The notes: generated by a model from the sequence alone, not told the origin. A DNA stretch of 64,000 nucleotides from Paenibacillus rigui (GCF_002234615.1 NZ_NMQW01000034.1:62001-126000), one strand, 5' to 3'. Positions 43,439 to 52,185 are shown, counted from the stretch's first letter. Program-made: numbers and translations.

Positions 43439-44593
43439 ATGTCGCATATTGAATTAATCGCAACCTGTCCCATGGGACTCGAGGCCGTCGTAGCCCGTGA
43501 GGTACGTGACCTCGGCTATGACCAGGTCACCGTCGAAAACGGGCGGGTGCTGTTCCAAGGCGATGAAATGGCGATCTGCCGCGCCAACCTGTGGCTGCGT
43601 ACCGCCGAACGGGTATTGGTCAAGATGGGACAGTTCAAGGCCATGACCTTCGACGAGCTGTTCGAAGGCACGAAGGCGCTGCCTTGGCCTGAATGGATCC
43701 CGGAAAACGCCGAATTTCCGGTTGAAGGACGTTCCCACAAATCCCAGCTGTCCAGCGTGCCTGCCTGCCAAGGCATCGTGAAGAAGGCGATCGTCGAGAG
43801 CATGAAGCAGCGCTACGGCACCGAATGGTTCCGGGAAACCGGCGCCCGCTACGTGATCGAGGTGGCGATGCTGAATGACATCGCCACCCTGACGCTCGAT
43901 ACGACGGGTATCGGCTTGCACAAACGAGGCTACCGCAAGCTCGTCACGGAGGCCCCCCTCCGGGAAACAATGGCGGCAGCGATGGTGCTGCTGAGCCGCT
44001 GGCGCCCGGAGCGCCCGCTGTACGACCCGTTCTGCGGGTCGGGCACGATCCCGATCGAGGCGGCGATGATCGGCTGGAACCTGGCGCCGGGTCTGCGGCG
44101 CACCTTCGCTGCCGAGGCGTGGCCGATCGTGCCGGAGACCCTGTGGGCCGACGCACGGGATGAGGCTTTCGATCTCGTGCGGGATGACGTGCCGCTCGAG
44201 ATCACCGGCTCCGACATCGATAGCGAAGCCATCGATGTCGCCTTGGCCGCCGCCAAGGCGGCCGGGCTGGCGAAGGAGCTGAGCCTGCAGGTGGTGCCGG
44301 TGGCGAAGGCCCGGCCCCGCGGCGACTACGGCGTCGTGATCACCAACCCGCCGTACGGCGAACGGTTGGGGGATCGCGACGAAGTCGAGCGGGTGCTGCG
44401 CCAGCTCGGCGGCGTGACCTCGCAGCTGCCGACGTGGTCCACCTTCATCCTGAGTCCGAGCAAGCAGCTCGAGCATTACATGGGCCGTAAAGCAGACAAG
44501 AAGCGGAAGCTGTTTAACGGCCGCATCGAGTGCAATTTGTTCCAATACCTGGGGCCGCTGCCTCCCCGTCCGCCGCGCGAGCCGCAGCAGTAA
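43439..44593 (+). CDS. THUMP-domain rRNA methyltransferase (RlmL/YpsC-like)
   Basis: This 384-residue RNA N2-guanine methyltransferase has an N-terminal THUMP RNA-binding domain (about 40-155) and a C-terminal UPF0020 catalytic domain. The latter shows LYDPFCGSGTIPIEAAMIG and the target-base motif VVITNPPYGERLG. In B. subtilis the orthologue YpsC is a predicted 23S rRNA methyltransferase. Codon use in the 3' half is strongly GC-biased compared with neighbours, which also creates long meaningless antisense frames. Confidence 0.92.
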   Translation: MSHIELIATCPMGLEAVVAREVRDLGYDQVTVENGRVLFQGDEMAICRANLWLRTAERVLVKMGQFKAMTFDELFEGTKALPWPEWIPENAEFPVEGRSHKSQLSSVPACQGIVKKAIVESMKQRYGTEWFRETGARYVIEVAMLNDIATLTLDTTGIGLHKRGYRKLVTEAPLRETMAAAMVLLSRWRPERPLYDPFCGSGTIPIEAAMIGWNLAPGLRRTFAAEAWPIVPETLWADARDEAFDLVRDDVPLEITGSDIDSEAIDVALAAAKAAGLAKELSLQVVPVAKARPRGDYGVVITNPPYGERLGDRDEVERVLRQLGGVTSQLPTWSTFILSPSKQLEHYMGRKADKKRKLFNGRIECNLFQYLGPLPPRPPREPQQ

Positions 44594-44618
44594 ACTCGCT
44601 GCTGCAGCTGCAACATCA

Positions 44619-44671
44619 AACGGAGCCTTCGGCCTATCCTTATGGATGGGCTGAAGGCTCCGTTCTTTTTT
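44619..44671. terminator. Terminator between the RNA methyltransferase and LRR/MORN genes
   Basis: AACGGAGCCTTCGGCC pairs imperfectly with GGCTGAAGGCTCCGTT, followed by CTTTTTT on the plus strand, between converging genes. Confidence 0.9.
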
Positions 44672-44699
44672 GGGGTAAATTCAATTGTGCTTTTTGCTG

Positions 44700-47600
44700 T
44701 TACTTCTTATTCACGCGGCTGCCGTTATCAAATTCGCCTTCGTATTCCAGCTTTCCATCCGCATCAAACAGCTTCCCGCGGCCTTGGGGCTCCCCATCTA
44801 CAAGGGGGCCTTCATAACGCTCTCCTCTGCCCTTATACAGCTTGCCTTCTCCGTTGATCGTCTGGTTGAGATCCAGATAGGCTCCCGAAGCATCCGTAAA
44901 TTCACCGTCATCCGTCAAGCCCCCATATTCGAACGTCCCCGTGTAACGGATGCCATCCGCGTAATACAATGTGCCTTGACCGTGAAACTCTCCTTCTTCA
45001 AACTCCCCTTCGTACAAGAGCCTGCCGGATTTCGTGTATTGCTTACCCGTACCGCTCCAATCTCCATATTCGAACTGCCCTTCATACAGCAGCTTGCCGT
45101 TCTCATCAAACGCTTTGCCTTGGCCCTGCTCATAGCCATTCTCGTACTGCCCTTCGTACCATTTCCGGCCGTCCGAATCCCAAGACTGACCATAGCCTTC
45201 AGGCCTTCCTTTCTTGTACTGCCCTTGATGGCTCAGCTTACCGTCTGCGCGGTAGGTTTCCCCCTGGCCCTCCATCTCCCCGTTCACAAATTCACCTTTG
45301 TAGACGCTCCCGTAGGCAAACCGGAAGATCCCATTCCCCTGCTGTGCGCCATTGTTTAACGGATTGCCTTGGGCATCCGCAAAAACACCCTGATCACCGT
45401 CGGCATAGCCGCCCTCCTTGAATGTCCCTGTGTACGTATCCCCATTATAAAAAACTAGCTTCCCCTGCCCGTCATACCGGGATTTATGGAACTGCCCTTC
45501 ATAGATGACTTTGCCATCGCGATAAACAGTGCCTTGCCCTTCCCGCATGCCATTCAGAAAACCGCCGGAATAGATCAGCTTCCCTTCCCAATCATACGAC
45601 TTGCCTTGGCCGCTTTTTTTCCCGTTCACATACTCCCCTTCGAACCACAGCTTCCCCTCGGAGGTATAATCTTTCCCGGCCCCCTCCCGTTTATCGGAGC
45701 TATAGCCGCCCTCGAACAGAAGCGTTCCCTTGGCATTGTAAACCTTGTTGCTGCCTTCAAGCTTGCCGTTCTTGAAATTCCCTTCGACTCTGCCAGAATC
45801 GGCATAATAATAGATCCCTTTGCCATTCGGCTGGTTATCCTGGATTTCCCCCTCAAACCGTTCTCCATTCGTGTAATAAATAACACCGCTGCCGTTCTTA
45901 CCGGGCTCAACGCGCTGGCCGCTGCGGCTTTTAAACTCACCCTGATCGAATTTTCCCTTCAAGAAAGTCCCTGTATAGGTAACCCCGTCAGGAAAATACA
46001 TCGTTCCTTCGGCAAACTGGTTATCTTTGAACTTGCCTTCAAACAACAAGTAGGAGGAGTCCACATAATATTTGCCCTCAAGTATAGACCCCTTGCTGAC
46101 TTGGCCTTCCACGCGGTCTCCATCCTCGTAACGAACGATTCCGCTGCCGGAGCTCGCGTTTTTCACAAACGATCCGGAGAATGAGCCTCCCTTCTTGTAA
46201 AATATTTTACCGTGCCCTTGCAGCACATTGTCGGCCATTTCCCCTATGTAGTAAAGACGGCCGTCCGAATCATAAAGCCTGCCCGAGCCATTGGGCTTTC
46301 CTTTCTTGAAGCTGCCGATCCATTTGTCGCCGTCAGGATATATCAGCTTCCCGTATCCATCCAGTTCGTCGTGGACAAACGTCCCTTGCTGTACCAGCTT
46401 GTTCTGAAGGCCGTACAGCTTACCCCGTCCCTCCTTGTGCCCTTCCTTCCAGAAACCGTCATATTCCACGTCTCCGTCCAGATTGTACAGCTTGCCCGAT
46501 CCATCATACTTGCCGTCACGGAAGTTCCCCGCATAGCGAAGCCGTCCTGCCGTATCATAGGTTTTCCCAAAGCCGTCCTTCACCGGAGTAACGACATACG
46601 CGGCCAGCTTGTCCTCGTTCCAGTACACCTCTTTCTTGGAGGCTTCACTAACAAAACGCAGCGGCACGAAGGTCGTCCCGTGCTTCAGCACAGGCGCGGC
46701 ATCCAGCTTCACGGGTAAACCATTGATTTCAGCCTGGCTGCTGCCGGGCGTAAGTACGACGGTGAAGCCGTCTTTCGTTCCTTGAATCTGCTGTGTGGTC
46801 TCATTCCAGGTAACGGTAAGCCCCAGCTTCTCGAATATCTTTCGGAAAGGCACCAGCACCGCTCCCCCGTCATTGTACGGTGATTCCTCGAAGCGGAGCC
46901 TCTCATCGTCTACAAATACCGAGATCGGAGGCTGAAAATCGGTGAATCGTTCCGCATCAAAGCCTATTTTCACCCCCTGCTCCTGCAGCCTTTTCAATAC
47001 CTCTGCAGCTGAAGGTGCAAGCGGGTTGCCCTGAAGGTATACTTCATGAAGGTTAGGGAGCTCCAGCAAAGCCCCGATTTCTTCAATTTGATTGTTTTTC
47101 AAATACAATACTTTGAGATTTTTCATGGAACGAATCGATTCAATATTGTTTAATCTGGTCTGATTCATGAACAAATTGGACAGCTCCGCCAGCTTGGTCA
47201 CATCCCCCAGCTCCTCAATCGGATTCGAAGACAAATCCAATATGTCCAGCTTCTGCATCGTCCCGATCCCGGACAGATCATGAAGGCTGGTGTCGGAAAT
47301 AAACAGCTGCCCCAGCTGGTTCAACCCCCACAACGGTTTTGCGTCTTCGATGGGGTTGCCGTCCAGAAATAACGTTTGGAGCTTATCCAGATTGCTCAAG
47401 GATCGCAGGTCGGATATTTGATTGCCCGTAAGATCCAGCATCGTCAGCTGCTTTAACCCGCTGATCGGATACACATCTTGTATCTGATTGTTGCGCAGCA
47501 CCAATCTATTTAAACTGCTGGCATACTGCAGCCCGATAAGGTTGTCGATGCCTGCCTTGCCTTTGAAGCCGTTGGCATTCAAGGCGGTCAATCTTTGTAG

Positions 47601-47789
47601 TTGTTCCGGGGCGAGCTCTCCAGAGGGCTTTTTCAGCTGGACGCGAATCGCTTTCTCCAGCTGGGCATTAGGTACCAGCAAAGCCGCTTCGGCCTGAGCC
47701 GAATAGGGTAAAACTCCCCCCAGCATGACTGCAATCAGCAGAATGACTAGGGATAAACGCAGTGCTTCATGTCTTGTTGAAATGTGCAT
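44700..47789 (-). CDS. Secreted LRR - CuAO_N - MORN-repeat protein
   Basis: This 1029-residue exported protein has an unusual three-part layout. A signal peptide (LRLSLVILLIAVMLGGVLP then YSAQA) is followed by about eight internalin-like 22-residue leucine-rich repeats, for example LKQLTMLDLTGNQISDLRS. A CuAO_N stalk domain comes next, around residues 290-400 (VLVPFRKIFEKLGLTVTW, TFVPLRFVSEASKKEVYW). The remaining 620 or so residues are about 24 MORN-like units of the form YEGxFxxGxxxGxGKxYxxxGxL. The start at ATG 47789 follows AGGAG. The protein is probably cell-wall or surface exposed, and the repeats suggest binding or adhesion. It lies downstream of a c-di-GMP riboswitch gene, though a hairpin separates them. 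Confidence 0.9.
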   Translation of the reverse strand: MHISTRHEALRLSLVILLIAVMLGGVLPYSAQAEAALLVPNAQLEKAIRVQLKKPSGELAPEQLQRLTALNANGFKGKAGIDNLIGLQYASSLNRLVLRNNQIQDVYPISGLKQLTMLDLTGNQISDLRSLSNLDKLQTLFLDGNPIEDAKPLWGLNQLGQLFISDTSLHDLSGIGTMQKLDILDLSSNPIEELGDVTKLAELSNLFMNQTRLNNIESIRSMKNLKVLYLKNNQIEEIGALLELPNLHEVYLQGNPLAPSAAEVLKRLQEQGVKIGFDAERFTDFQPPISVFVDDERLRFEESPYNDGGAVLVPFRKIFEKLGLTVTWNETTQQIQGTKDGFTVVLTPGSSQAEINGLPVKLDAAPVLKHGTTFVPLRFVSEASKKEVYWNEDKLAAYVVTPVKDGFGKTYDTAGRLRYAGNFRDGKYDGSGKLYNLDGDVEYDGFWKEGHKEGRGKLYGLQNKLVQQGTFVHDELDGYGKLIYPDGDKWIGSFKKGKPNGSGRLYDSDGRLYYIGEMADNVLQGHGKIFYKKGGSFSGSFVKNASSGSGIVRYEDGDRVEGQVSKGSILEGKYYVDSSYLLFEGKFKDNQFAEGTMYFPDGVTYTGTFLKGKFDQGEFKSRSGQRVEPGKNGSGVIYYTNGERFEGEIQDNQPNGKGIYYYADSGRVEGNFKNGKLEGSNKVYNAKGTLLFEGGYSSDKREGAGKDYTSEGKLWFEGEYVNGKKSGQGKSYDWEGKLIYSGGFLNGMREGQGTVYRDGKVIYEGQFHKSRYDGQGKLVFYNGDTYTGTFKEGGYADGDQGVFADAQGNPLNNGAQQGNGIFRFAYGSVYKGEFVNGEMEGQGETYRADGKLSHQGQYKKGRPEGYGQSWDSDGRKWYEGQYENGYEQGQGKAFDENGKLLYEGQFEYGDWSGTGKQYTKSGRLLYEGEFEEGEFHGQGTLYYADGIRYTGTFEYGGLTDDGEFTDASGAYLDLNQTINGEGKLYKGRGERYEGPLVDGEPQGRGKLFDADGKLEYEGEFDNGSRVNKK

Positions 47790-47897
47790 ATAGGTCTCCT
47801 GTTCTAATATGTAGGTTAAGCTTGGTAATTCTACATGTAGGAAGAAATTCCTTCCAGCGAATGCAATAATACGCAAGGGCTATATTTTTTCCCATAT

Positions 47898-47948
47898 AAA
47901 AAAAGCATGCCACGGCAGACCGGCTCGCCGACCGCGGAGCATACTTTT
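47898..47948 (-). terminator. Hairpin terminator after the riboswitch-controlled gene
   Basis: On the minus strand GTATGCTCCGCGG pairs with CCGTGGCATGC around an inner GC-rich hairpin and is followed by seven T. It should at least reduce read-through into the LRR/MORN gene. Confidence 0.75.
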
Positions 47949-47965
47949 CAAATAAGTGCTATGTT

Positions 47966-48265
47966 CTACGCTAACCGCTTTACCTCGGAGCGGCAGCTTA
48001 AATAATCGTACAAGCTTAAGAACAAATCGTTTTCCACCTGGCTGCGCAGCGAGAACTTGACTTCCCCGCGCCAATAAAACGTGATCAGATGACTGCTCTT
48101 TCCCATCACCATCTCCACATCCCAGCATGGCTCTTTCAGATCGAATACCTCTTTATTCACGAACATTTTGGGACCTTCGTTTGACAAGTAAACGCCAAGC
48201 ATATCTTTTCCGATCACCGCATAAAAGCCTTCCCGCGTCATCATGCTTTTATCCTCATTTACCAT
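47966..48265 (-). CDS. Unknown 99-residue protein under c-di-GMP riboswitch control
   Basis: I do not recognise this protein. From ATG 48265 (nine bases after AAAGGAGG; ATG 48271 is also possible) it has 99 residues, no signal peptide and no membrane helix. The sequence looks like a compact beta-rich domain with strands FYAVIGKDMLGVYLS, PKMFVNKEVFDLK and LITFYWRGEVKFSL, then a helix LFLSLYDYLS and a basic end. It follows a c-di-GMP-I riboswitch with an intrinsic terminator directly before its ribosome binding site, so its level should track c-di-GMP. It may be a regulator, effector or surface-related factor; none is shown. Confidence 0.8.
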   Translation of the reverse strand: MVNEDKSMMTREGFYAVIGKDMLGVYLSNEGPKMFVNKEVFDLKEPCWDVEMVMGKSSHLITFYWRGEVKFSLRSQVENDLFLSLYDYLSCRSEVKRLA

Positions 48266-48284
48266 GTCCATCGTCCTCCTTTCC

Positions 48285-48326
48285 CCTAAAAAAATAATAG
48301 GACCCCCTTCGCCCAGGCAGGAGTCC
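48285..48326 (-). terminator. Riboswitch expression-platform terminator
   Basis: On the minus strand GGACTCCTGCCTGGGCGAAGG is closed by GGGTCC and followed by TATTATTTTTTT. It ends only a few bases before the AAAGGAGG of the next gene, the usual place for a riboswitch-controlled terminator. Confidence 0.78.
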
Positions 48327-48349
48327 GCAAGCATCTATAACGCATCACC

Positions 48350-48445
48350 AATTCCTTCGGCAGCTGGCTGGCGGGATCCCGGTTCGGAATCCTTCGCCCC
48401 TGTAGCTTTGCGTCACAAGCTTTCGCTTGCTTTGCCATTTATCGG
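48350..48445 (-). promoter_or_regulatory. Cyclic-di-GMP-I (GEMM-I) riboswitch aptamer
   Basis: The minus strand carries the conserved GEMM-I elements in order. There is GGCAAAGC, then an AAGC-GAAA-GCTT hairpin with the GNRA tetraloop, then the invariant GACGCAAAGCTAC. A second hairpin (CCGAACCGGGATCCCG region) and the receptor strand CCAGCTGCCGAAGG follow. The spacing agrees with the known aptamer in which GAAA docks into the second stem. The aptamer begins just after a promoter and is followed by a terminator and the small gene. Confidence 0.88.
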
Positions 48446-48453
48446 GCTCTTGT

Positions 48454-48482
48454 AGTATGTTTTGTGTAACAAAATACGACAA
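48454..48482 (-). promoter_or_regulatory. Promoter of the c-di-GMP riboswitch transcript
   Basis: TTGTCG (-35) and CATACT (-10) are 17 bp apart on the minus strand. The start point near 48447 lies immediately before the aptamer. Confidence 0.7.
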
Positions 48483-48611
48483 CATTAGCATATAAGATTG
48501 ATTACAATGAATACATATATCTTTGTACCTATTTTTATCGTTTTTCCACAGCCTTAAGACCTATTTATCGGAAAGCCTAATGTCTTTTCGTATAAAACCA
48601 CGTTCATACTC

Positions 48612-49208
48612 TCAAGCATCGGATTTTTTAATAGCAGTTTTGGCATCTGTCGAACGCCATTGAATAATTTTTATAAGCTGATCCTGCATATAGGAGGTGG
48701 AATGCTCGAATCCGCTTTCCACCCAGTAGAAAACAAGCCCAAGCAATGCATGGATGCCGTAAACGGCAAGAAGCTCTTGATCAATATCCGTATCGGAATA
48801 GATGAGCTCCTCTTGAGTAATTTGTTTCAGGGCAATAAACATTTTCTGTTTCAAGATGGGAAGTACATCGCTTTTTAATAGCACCGTGTATACACTGGAG
48901 TTCTGATACACATGTTGAAATATCATGACGGAGTTAGCGGCCAGCTCATGAATGTGAAACACTTCCACCTTTTCATAGGGGGCTCGAAACGATTCGACAA
49001 GTTTACGAATAAGCTCCGAGAACACATCGTCAAGCAGCTGATCCTTGCTTTCGTAATTGGAATAAAATGTTCCCCGATTATAGTTGGCAAGCTCGACGAT
49101 TTCCGTAATCGAAATGGAATGAAACGGTTTTCGTTCCATCAGTGAAAGGAGGGCCTCCCGCAAGGCCCTTTTACTACGCAAGATACGTCGATCCGTTTTA
49201 TCTGACAT
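48612..49208 (-). CDS. TetR family transcription regulator
   Basis: This 198-residue repressor has an N-terminal helix-turn-helix (SITEIVELANYNRGTFYSNYESKDQLLDDVF, residues about 33-63) and a ligand-binding C-terminal domain of the TetR_C type. It is divergent from an SDR dehydrogenase gene, with an inverted repeat in between that may be its operator. Such pairs usually mean that the repressor controls both genes in response to a substrate of the dehydrogenase. Confidence 0.92.
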   Translation of the reverse strand: MSDKTDRRILRSKRALREALLSLMERKPFHSISITEIVELANYNRGTFYSNYESKDQLLDDVFSELIRKLVESFRAPYEKVEVFHIHELAANSVMIFQHVYQNSSVYTVLLKSDVLPILKQKMFIALKQITQEELIYSDTDIDQELLAVYGIHALLGLVFYWVESGFEHSTSYMQDQLIKIIQWRSTDAKTAIKKSDA

Positions 49209-49322
49209 GCCAATCCGTCCCTTATCGTTTTATTGAACAAAACTGCCCGTTTTGTTGGGTACATAACAATGAGCTGATTTTTGATGATTGTTATTCCTTC
49301 CGGACCTTATTATACTCGAAGT

Positions 49323-49350
49323 AACAGATGTTCTCTATTCAACATTTGTT
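49323..49350. promoter_or_regulatory. Candidate TetR operator
   Basis: AACAGATGTT and AACATTTGTT form a 10-bp inverted repeat with one mismatch and an 8-bp centre, midway between the divergent TetR and SDR genes. Confidence 0.55.
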
Positions 49351-49415
49351 CATTATATCAGCTAACCTAATACTTTATAAGATTGGCTTACACAATAAAA
49401 TGGGAGGTAAGGCAT

Positions 49416-50180
49416 ATGAATATGAGACTGGCAGGTAAAGTTGCTGTTGTCACAGGGGCTGCTTCAGGCATGGGCAAAGCCATCGCCGAGCTTTTCGCGG
49501 CAGAAGGCGCGCAGGTGGTTGTTTCGGACCTTCGGATTGAACCGGCTCAAGCCGTGGCGGCGGATATTGAAGCCAAGGACGGCAAAGCCATTGCAATCGC
49601 TTGTAACGTGGCAAAAGAAGAGGATGTTCAGCATTTAATCGAATCGGCTGTTCAACAATTAGGCACAGTGGATATTTTAATAAACAACGCCGGAATTATG
49701 GATAACTTCGTTCCTGCGGCAGAATTGACCGATGAGCTGTGGGACCGCGTCTTTGCAATCAATACAACAGGCCCTATGAGAACGACTCGTAAAGTGCTCC
49801 CGATATTTTTGGAGAAAAAAAGCGGCGTCATCGTCAACGTGGCCTCGGCAGGCGGACTGCAAGGCTCCCGCGCAGGAGCAGCTTACACAGCCGCCAAGCA
49901 TGCTGTCGTAGGCTTCACCAAAAACGTCGGCTTTCAATATGCAAGCCTGGGCATCCGCTGCAATGCCATCGCACCCGGCGCCGTCAATACGAATATCAAC
50001 ACATCGATCAATTCACCGAATGCCTTTGGGATGGAGAGAGCTATGGCGGGCATCCAGATAAATCCCCGTGTAGGGACGCCGGAGGAGATTGCCAAAGTCG
50101 CTTTGTTCCTGGCATCGGATGACTCCAGCTTTGTCAATGGTACGGTTGTAACGGCGGATGCGGGATGGACAGCGTATTAG
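49416..50180 (+). CDS. Short-chain dehydrogenase/reductase (SDR)
   Basis: This 254-residue classical SDR has the cofactor motif TGAASGMG (residues about 15-22), the NNAG strand (LINNAGIMD) and the catalytic Ser and Tyr-Lys pair (VASAGG then YTAAK). An acidic residue after the second strand (VVSDLRIEP) favours NAD over NADP. The alcohol or sugar substrate is unknown. GGGAGGT lies eight bases before ATG 49416. It is divergent from a TetR gene that probably represses it. Confidence 0.93.
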   Translation: MNMRLAGKVAVVTGAASGMGKAIAELFAAEGAQVVVSDLRIEPAQAVAADIEAKDGKAIAIACNVAKEEDVQHLIESAVQQLGTVDILINNAGIMDNFVPAAELTDELWDRVFAINTTGPMRTTRKVLPIFLEKKSGVIVNVASAGGLQGSRAGAAYTAAKHAVVGFTKNVGFQYASLGIRCNAIAPGAVNTNINTSINSPNAFGMERAMAGIQINPRVGTPEEIAKVALFLASDDSSFVNGTVVTADAGWTAY

Positions 50181-50215
50181 TCCGATGGCATAGGAAGCTT
50201 AGGATAAGCATCAAC

Positions 50216-50249
50216 AAAAAAACGCCAGTCACATTAGGACTGGCGTTCT
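50216..50249 (-). terminator. Terminator of the phytase-like gene
   Basis: AACGCCAGTC pairs with GACTGGCGTT around a 7-nt loop. The minus strand continues with a long T run. Confidence 0.87.
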
Positions 50250-50293
50250 AAGCTGTCGAGAAGCATCCCGGCAGCTTTCTTTCATTATTTCAG

Positions 50294-51781
50294 CTATTTC
50301 AGCTCTTCGCCGACTTGAATTGTGTACAGCTGGCTCGGCTTTTGATTTACCTTCAGCTTGCCCTGATCATCGTAGCCGTCTACACCGAAGTCATTGTCAT
50401 TCACGATAGCAATCGTATGCGGATCCACAACCGCCAAGCCCTCCAGCTTTTCATGAGGGTAGCCCAGCTTCGCTACATCGACAACAAGCTCCTTCGTTAC
50501 CGGAACAATGCCTTGCTCCTTCACTTGGGCAACCGTCAGCTTCTCCCAGCTCTTCTCACTCGTTTCCGTTCCAAGCAGATTCGTCGCTTTGGAGAAATCC
50601 GCCTTGTAGATTCTTTTGATTTGCGCTTCATCGCCCGCATTTTTGTCACGCTCGTCCACAAGCAGCACATCCGAATTCAGTGCGGACAAGTCGCTAATGA
50701 CAACGTCCTTTTGATTCACTTTCACGAAATTCGCCGCATTCTCTGCGATGTACATATATTCGCCTACCGGCTTCTTCGCTGCCAGATCGATTTTCAAAAT
50801 CCGCAGGTTGCGGGAGGCTTCACCCGTCTTCTTATCCGGTACCGCCATTGGGCTTTGGATGGATGTATACAAATATTTGCCGTCCGGTGAAATCGTTACA
50901 CCTTCAAAACCGCGATTCGAAATCCGGTTACTGTAAACTGCCGGCAGAATATCGTAGATTTCGCTTTGCGCCCCTGCCGCTGCAAGCTTTTCCTTCATGC
51001 CCTGCGGAACGTATCGGCCGATAATCGTACCGTCGCGTTTAATCTGTACAAGAGAAGGACGGTACTCGTCCGACAGCCAGAACGTATCATCCGAAGGACT
51101 GTAGGCAATCCCCTCCAGATCCAGGCCATCCGGGTCAAGTCCAAGCTTTTTCGTGCCGGTGCCGTCGTAAGGAACCTCGTCAGGACCTTCCAGGTTCGGC
51201 AGACCGGTAACAGCCGTCGTTTTCGTATAGGCGTCCGCTTTCCCCTCCGGCAGATGGAGCTTGATCGTCTCCAATACTTCGATGGTTCCATTCGCCGCTT
51301 TTATTTTATAAATACGGGGCACATACGTTTCATCAGGGAAAGTGCGCAGCTTGTCCTTTCCGAACTCGCCGTTAGGTCCGCGGTCTGCAAGCGTATAGAA
51401 CGTATCCGCCGGATCCCCTGACATATGGAGCAAACCGGAGAAGCCGCCTTCCTTGATACCGGCTGTCAGCTCGGGAGCGTTCTTCCATTCGTGAATCCCC
51501 GTCACTTGAGGCTGCTCCTTCAAACGGATGGACTGTGTCCACTCGTTCCACTCCACCTGCTTACCCAATGCCTCGCCCAGTGCTCTTAACGGCACGTAGG
51601 TGCTTCCGTCAATCACCACGGGATTTTTATCGCTTTTGACCTCTTTACCGTCCGACAAAATCTTGAAAGGAACGGTAACGGCTTGCAGCGCATTGTCCGC
51701 GGCGCCTGCCGCTTGTACTCCTGTAAGCGTTAAAGCGGCTACACCCGCGATAAGCCATTTCTTTTTACCTAGCATGAACAT
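50294..51781 (-). CDS. Secreted CuAO_N - phytase-like esterase protein
   Basis: This exported protein of about 495 residues has a signal peptide (KKKWLIAGVAALTLTGVQAAGA), a short CuAO_N-like segment (PVVIDGSTYVPLRALGEALGKQVEW, about residues 50-85) and a phytase-like beta-propeller domain (PF13449 type). The last shows GFSGLLH, LADRGPNGEF, DLEGIAYSPSDDTFWLSDEY and RGFEGVTISPDGKYLY. Substrate is uncertain; relatives are annotated as esterase-like phytases. GGAGG lies five bases before ATG 51781; ATG 51775 is equally possible. Confidence 0.88.
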   Translation of the reverse strand: MFMLGKKKWLIAGVAALTLTGVQAAGAADNALQAVTVPFKILSDGKEVKSDKNPVVIDGSTYVPLRALGEALGKQVEWNEWTQSIRLKEQPQVTGIHEWKNAPELTAGIKEGGFSGLLHMSGDPADTFYTLADRGPNGEFGKDKLRTFPDETYVPRIYKIKAANGTIEVLETIKLHLPEGKADAYTKTTAVTGLPNLEGPDEVPYDGTGTKKLGLDPDGLDLEGIAYSPSDDTFWLSDEYRPSLVQIKRDGTIIGRYVPQGMKEKLAAAGAQSEIYDILPAVYSNRISNRGFEGVTISPDGKYLYTSIQSPMAVPDKKTGEASRNLRILKIDLAAKKPVGEYMYIAENAANFVKVNQKDVVISDLSALNSDVLLVDERDKNAGDEAQIKRIYKADFSKATNLLGTETSEKSWEKLTVAQVKEQGIVPVTKELVVDVAKLGYPHEKLEGLAVVDPHTIAIVNDNDFGVDGYDDQGKLKVNQKPSQLYTIQVGEELK

Positions 51782-51960
51782 GATCCCCTCCGACGAATGA
51801 ACTAGAATAATTCCTATTTCTAGCATAAGTTGACACTATTCGGAGAATGTAAAGGCTATATGAAGATATTGTAAATATTTCATGTTGCCGAAGTTCAACT
51901 GGGGAGTTTTCACTTTTTTTTCCACAAAAAAAAGCGCTTGGCTCTCGCAGCCAAACGCCT

Positions 51961-52185
51961 TTATTTCTTAATATATTTTTGCGCCTTCTCAATCGCTTCG
52001 TCCTCGGTAGCTCCTGTTACATAACGGCCATTAATATAGATGAATGCAAATCGGGAGCAGGGTCCGCAATAAGACTTGCAGCCGACCTTAATGTCCGCAT
52101 CGGGTGCGAGCTTTTGAAGCTTGGGCAGCGCGGTTTTCATTTTCATATGCTTGCACTTATCGCAGACGCGAATATCGTTCGCCAT
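51961..52185 (-). CDS. DUF1450 family protein
   Basis: This 74-residue protein has the DUF1450 cysteine arrangement: CDKCKHM near the N-terminus and GCKSYCGPC in the middle, five cysteines in total, which suggests a metal or iron-sulfur site resembling small thioredoxin-like ferredoxins. The function is unknown. AAAGGA precedes ATG 52185. It lies just downstream of a HesB-like gene on the same strand, which fits an iron-sulfur theme. Confidence 0.85.
   Translation of the reverse strand: MANDIRVCDKCKHMKMKTALPKLQKLAPDADIKVGCKSYCGPCSRFAFIYINGRYVTGATEDEAIEKAQKYIKK

Noticed and set aside
43454-44545. 363-codon open frame antisense to the RNA methyltransferase
   Set aside because: It is a by-product of the GC-rich codons of the real gene; composition is Arg/His/Gly/Gln-rich with no domain and no ribosome binding site.
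44900-46600. Repetitive DNA that could suggest a tandem repeat or CRISPR-like array
   Set aside because: The period is that of MORN protein repeats, sequence varies between units, and there are no fixed repeats with unique spacers.
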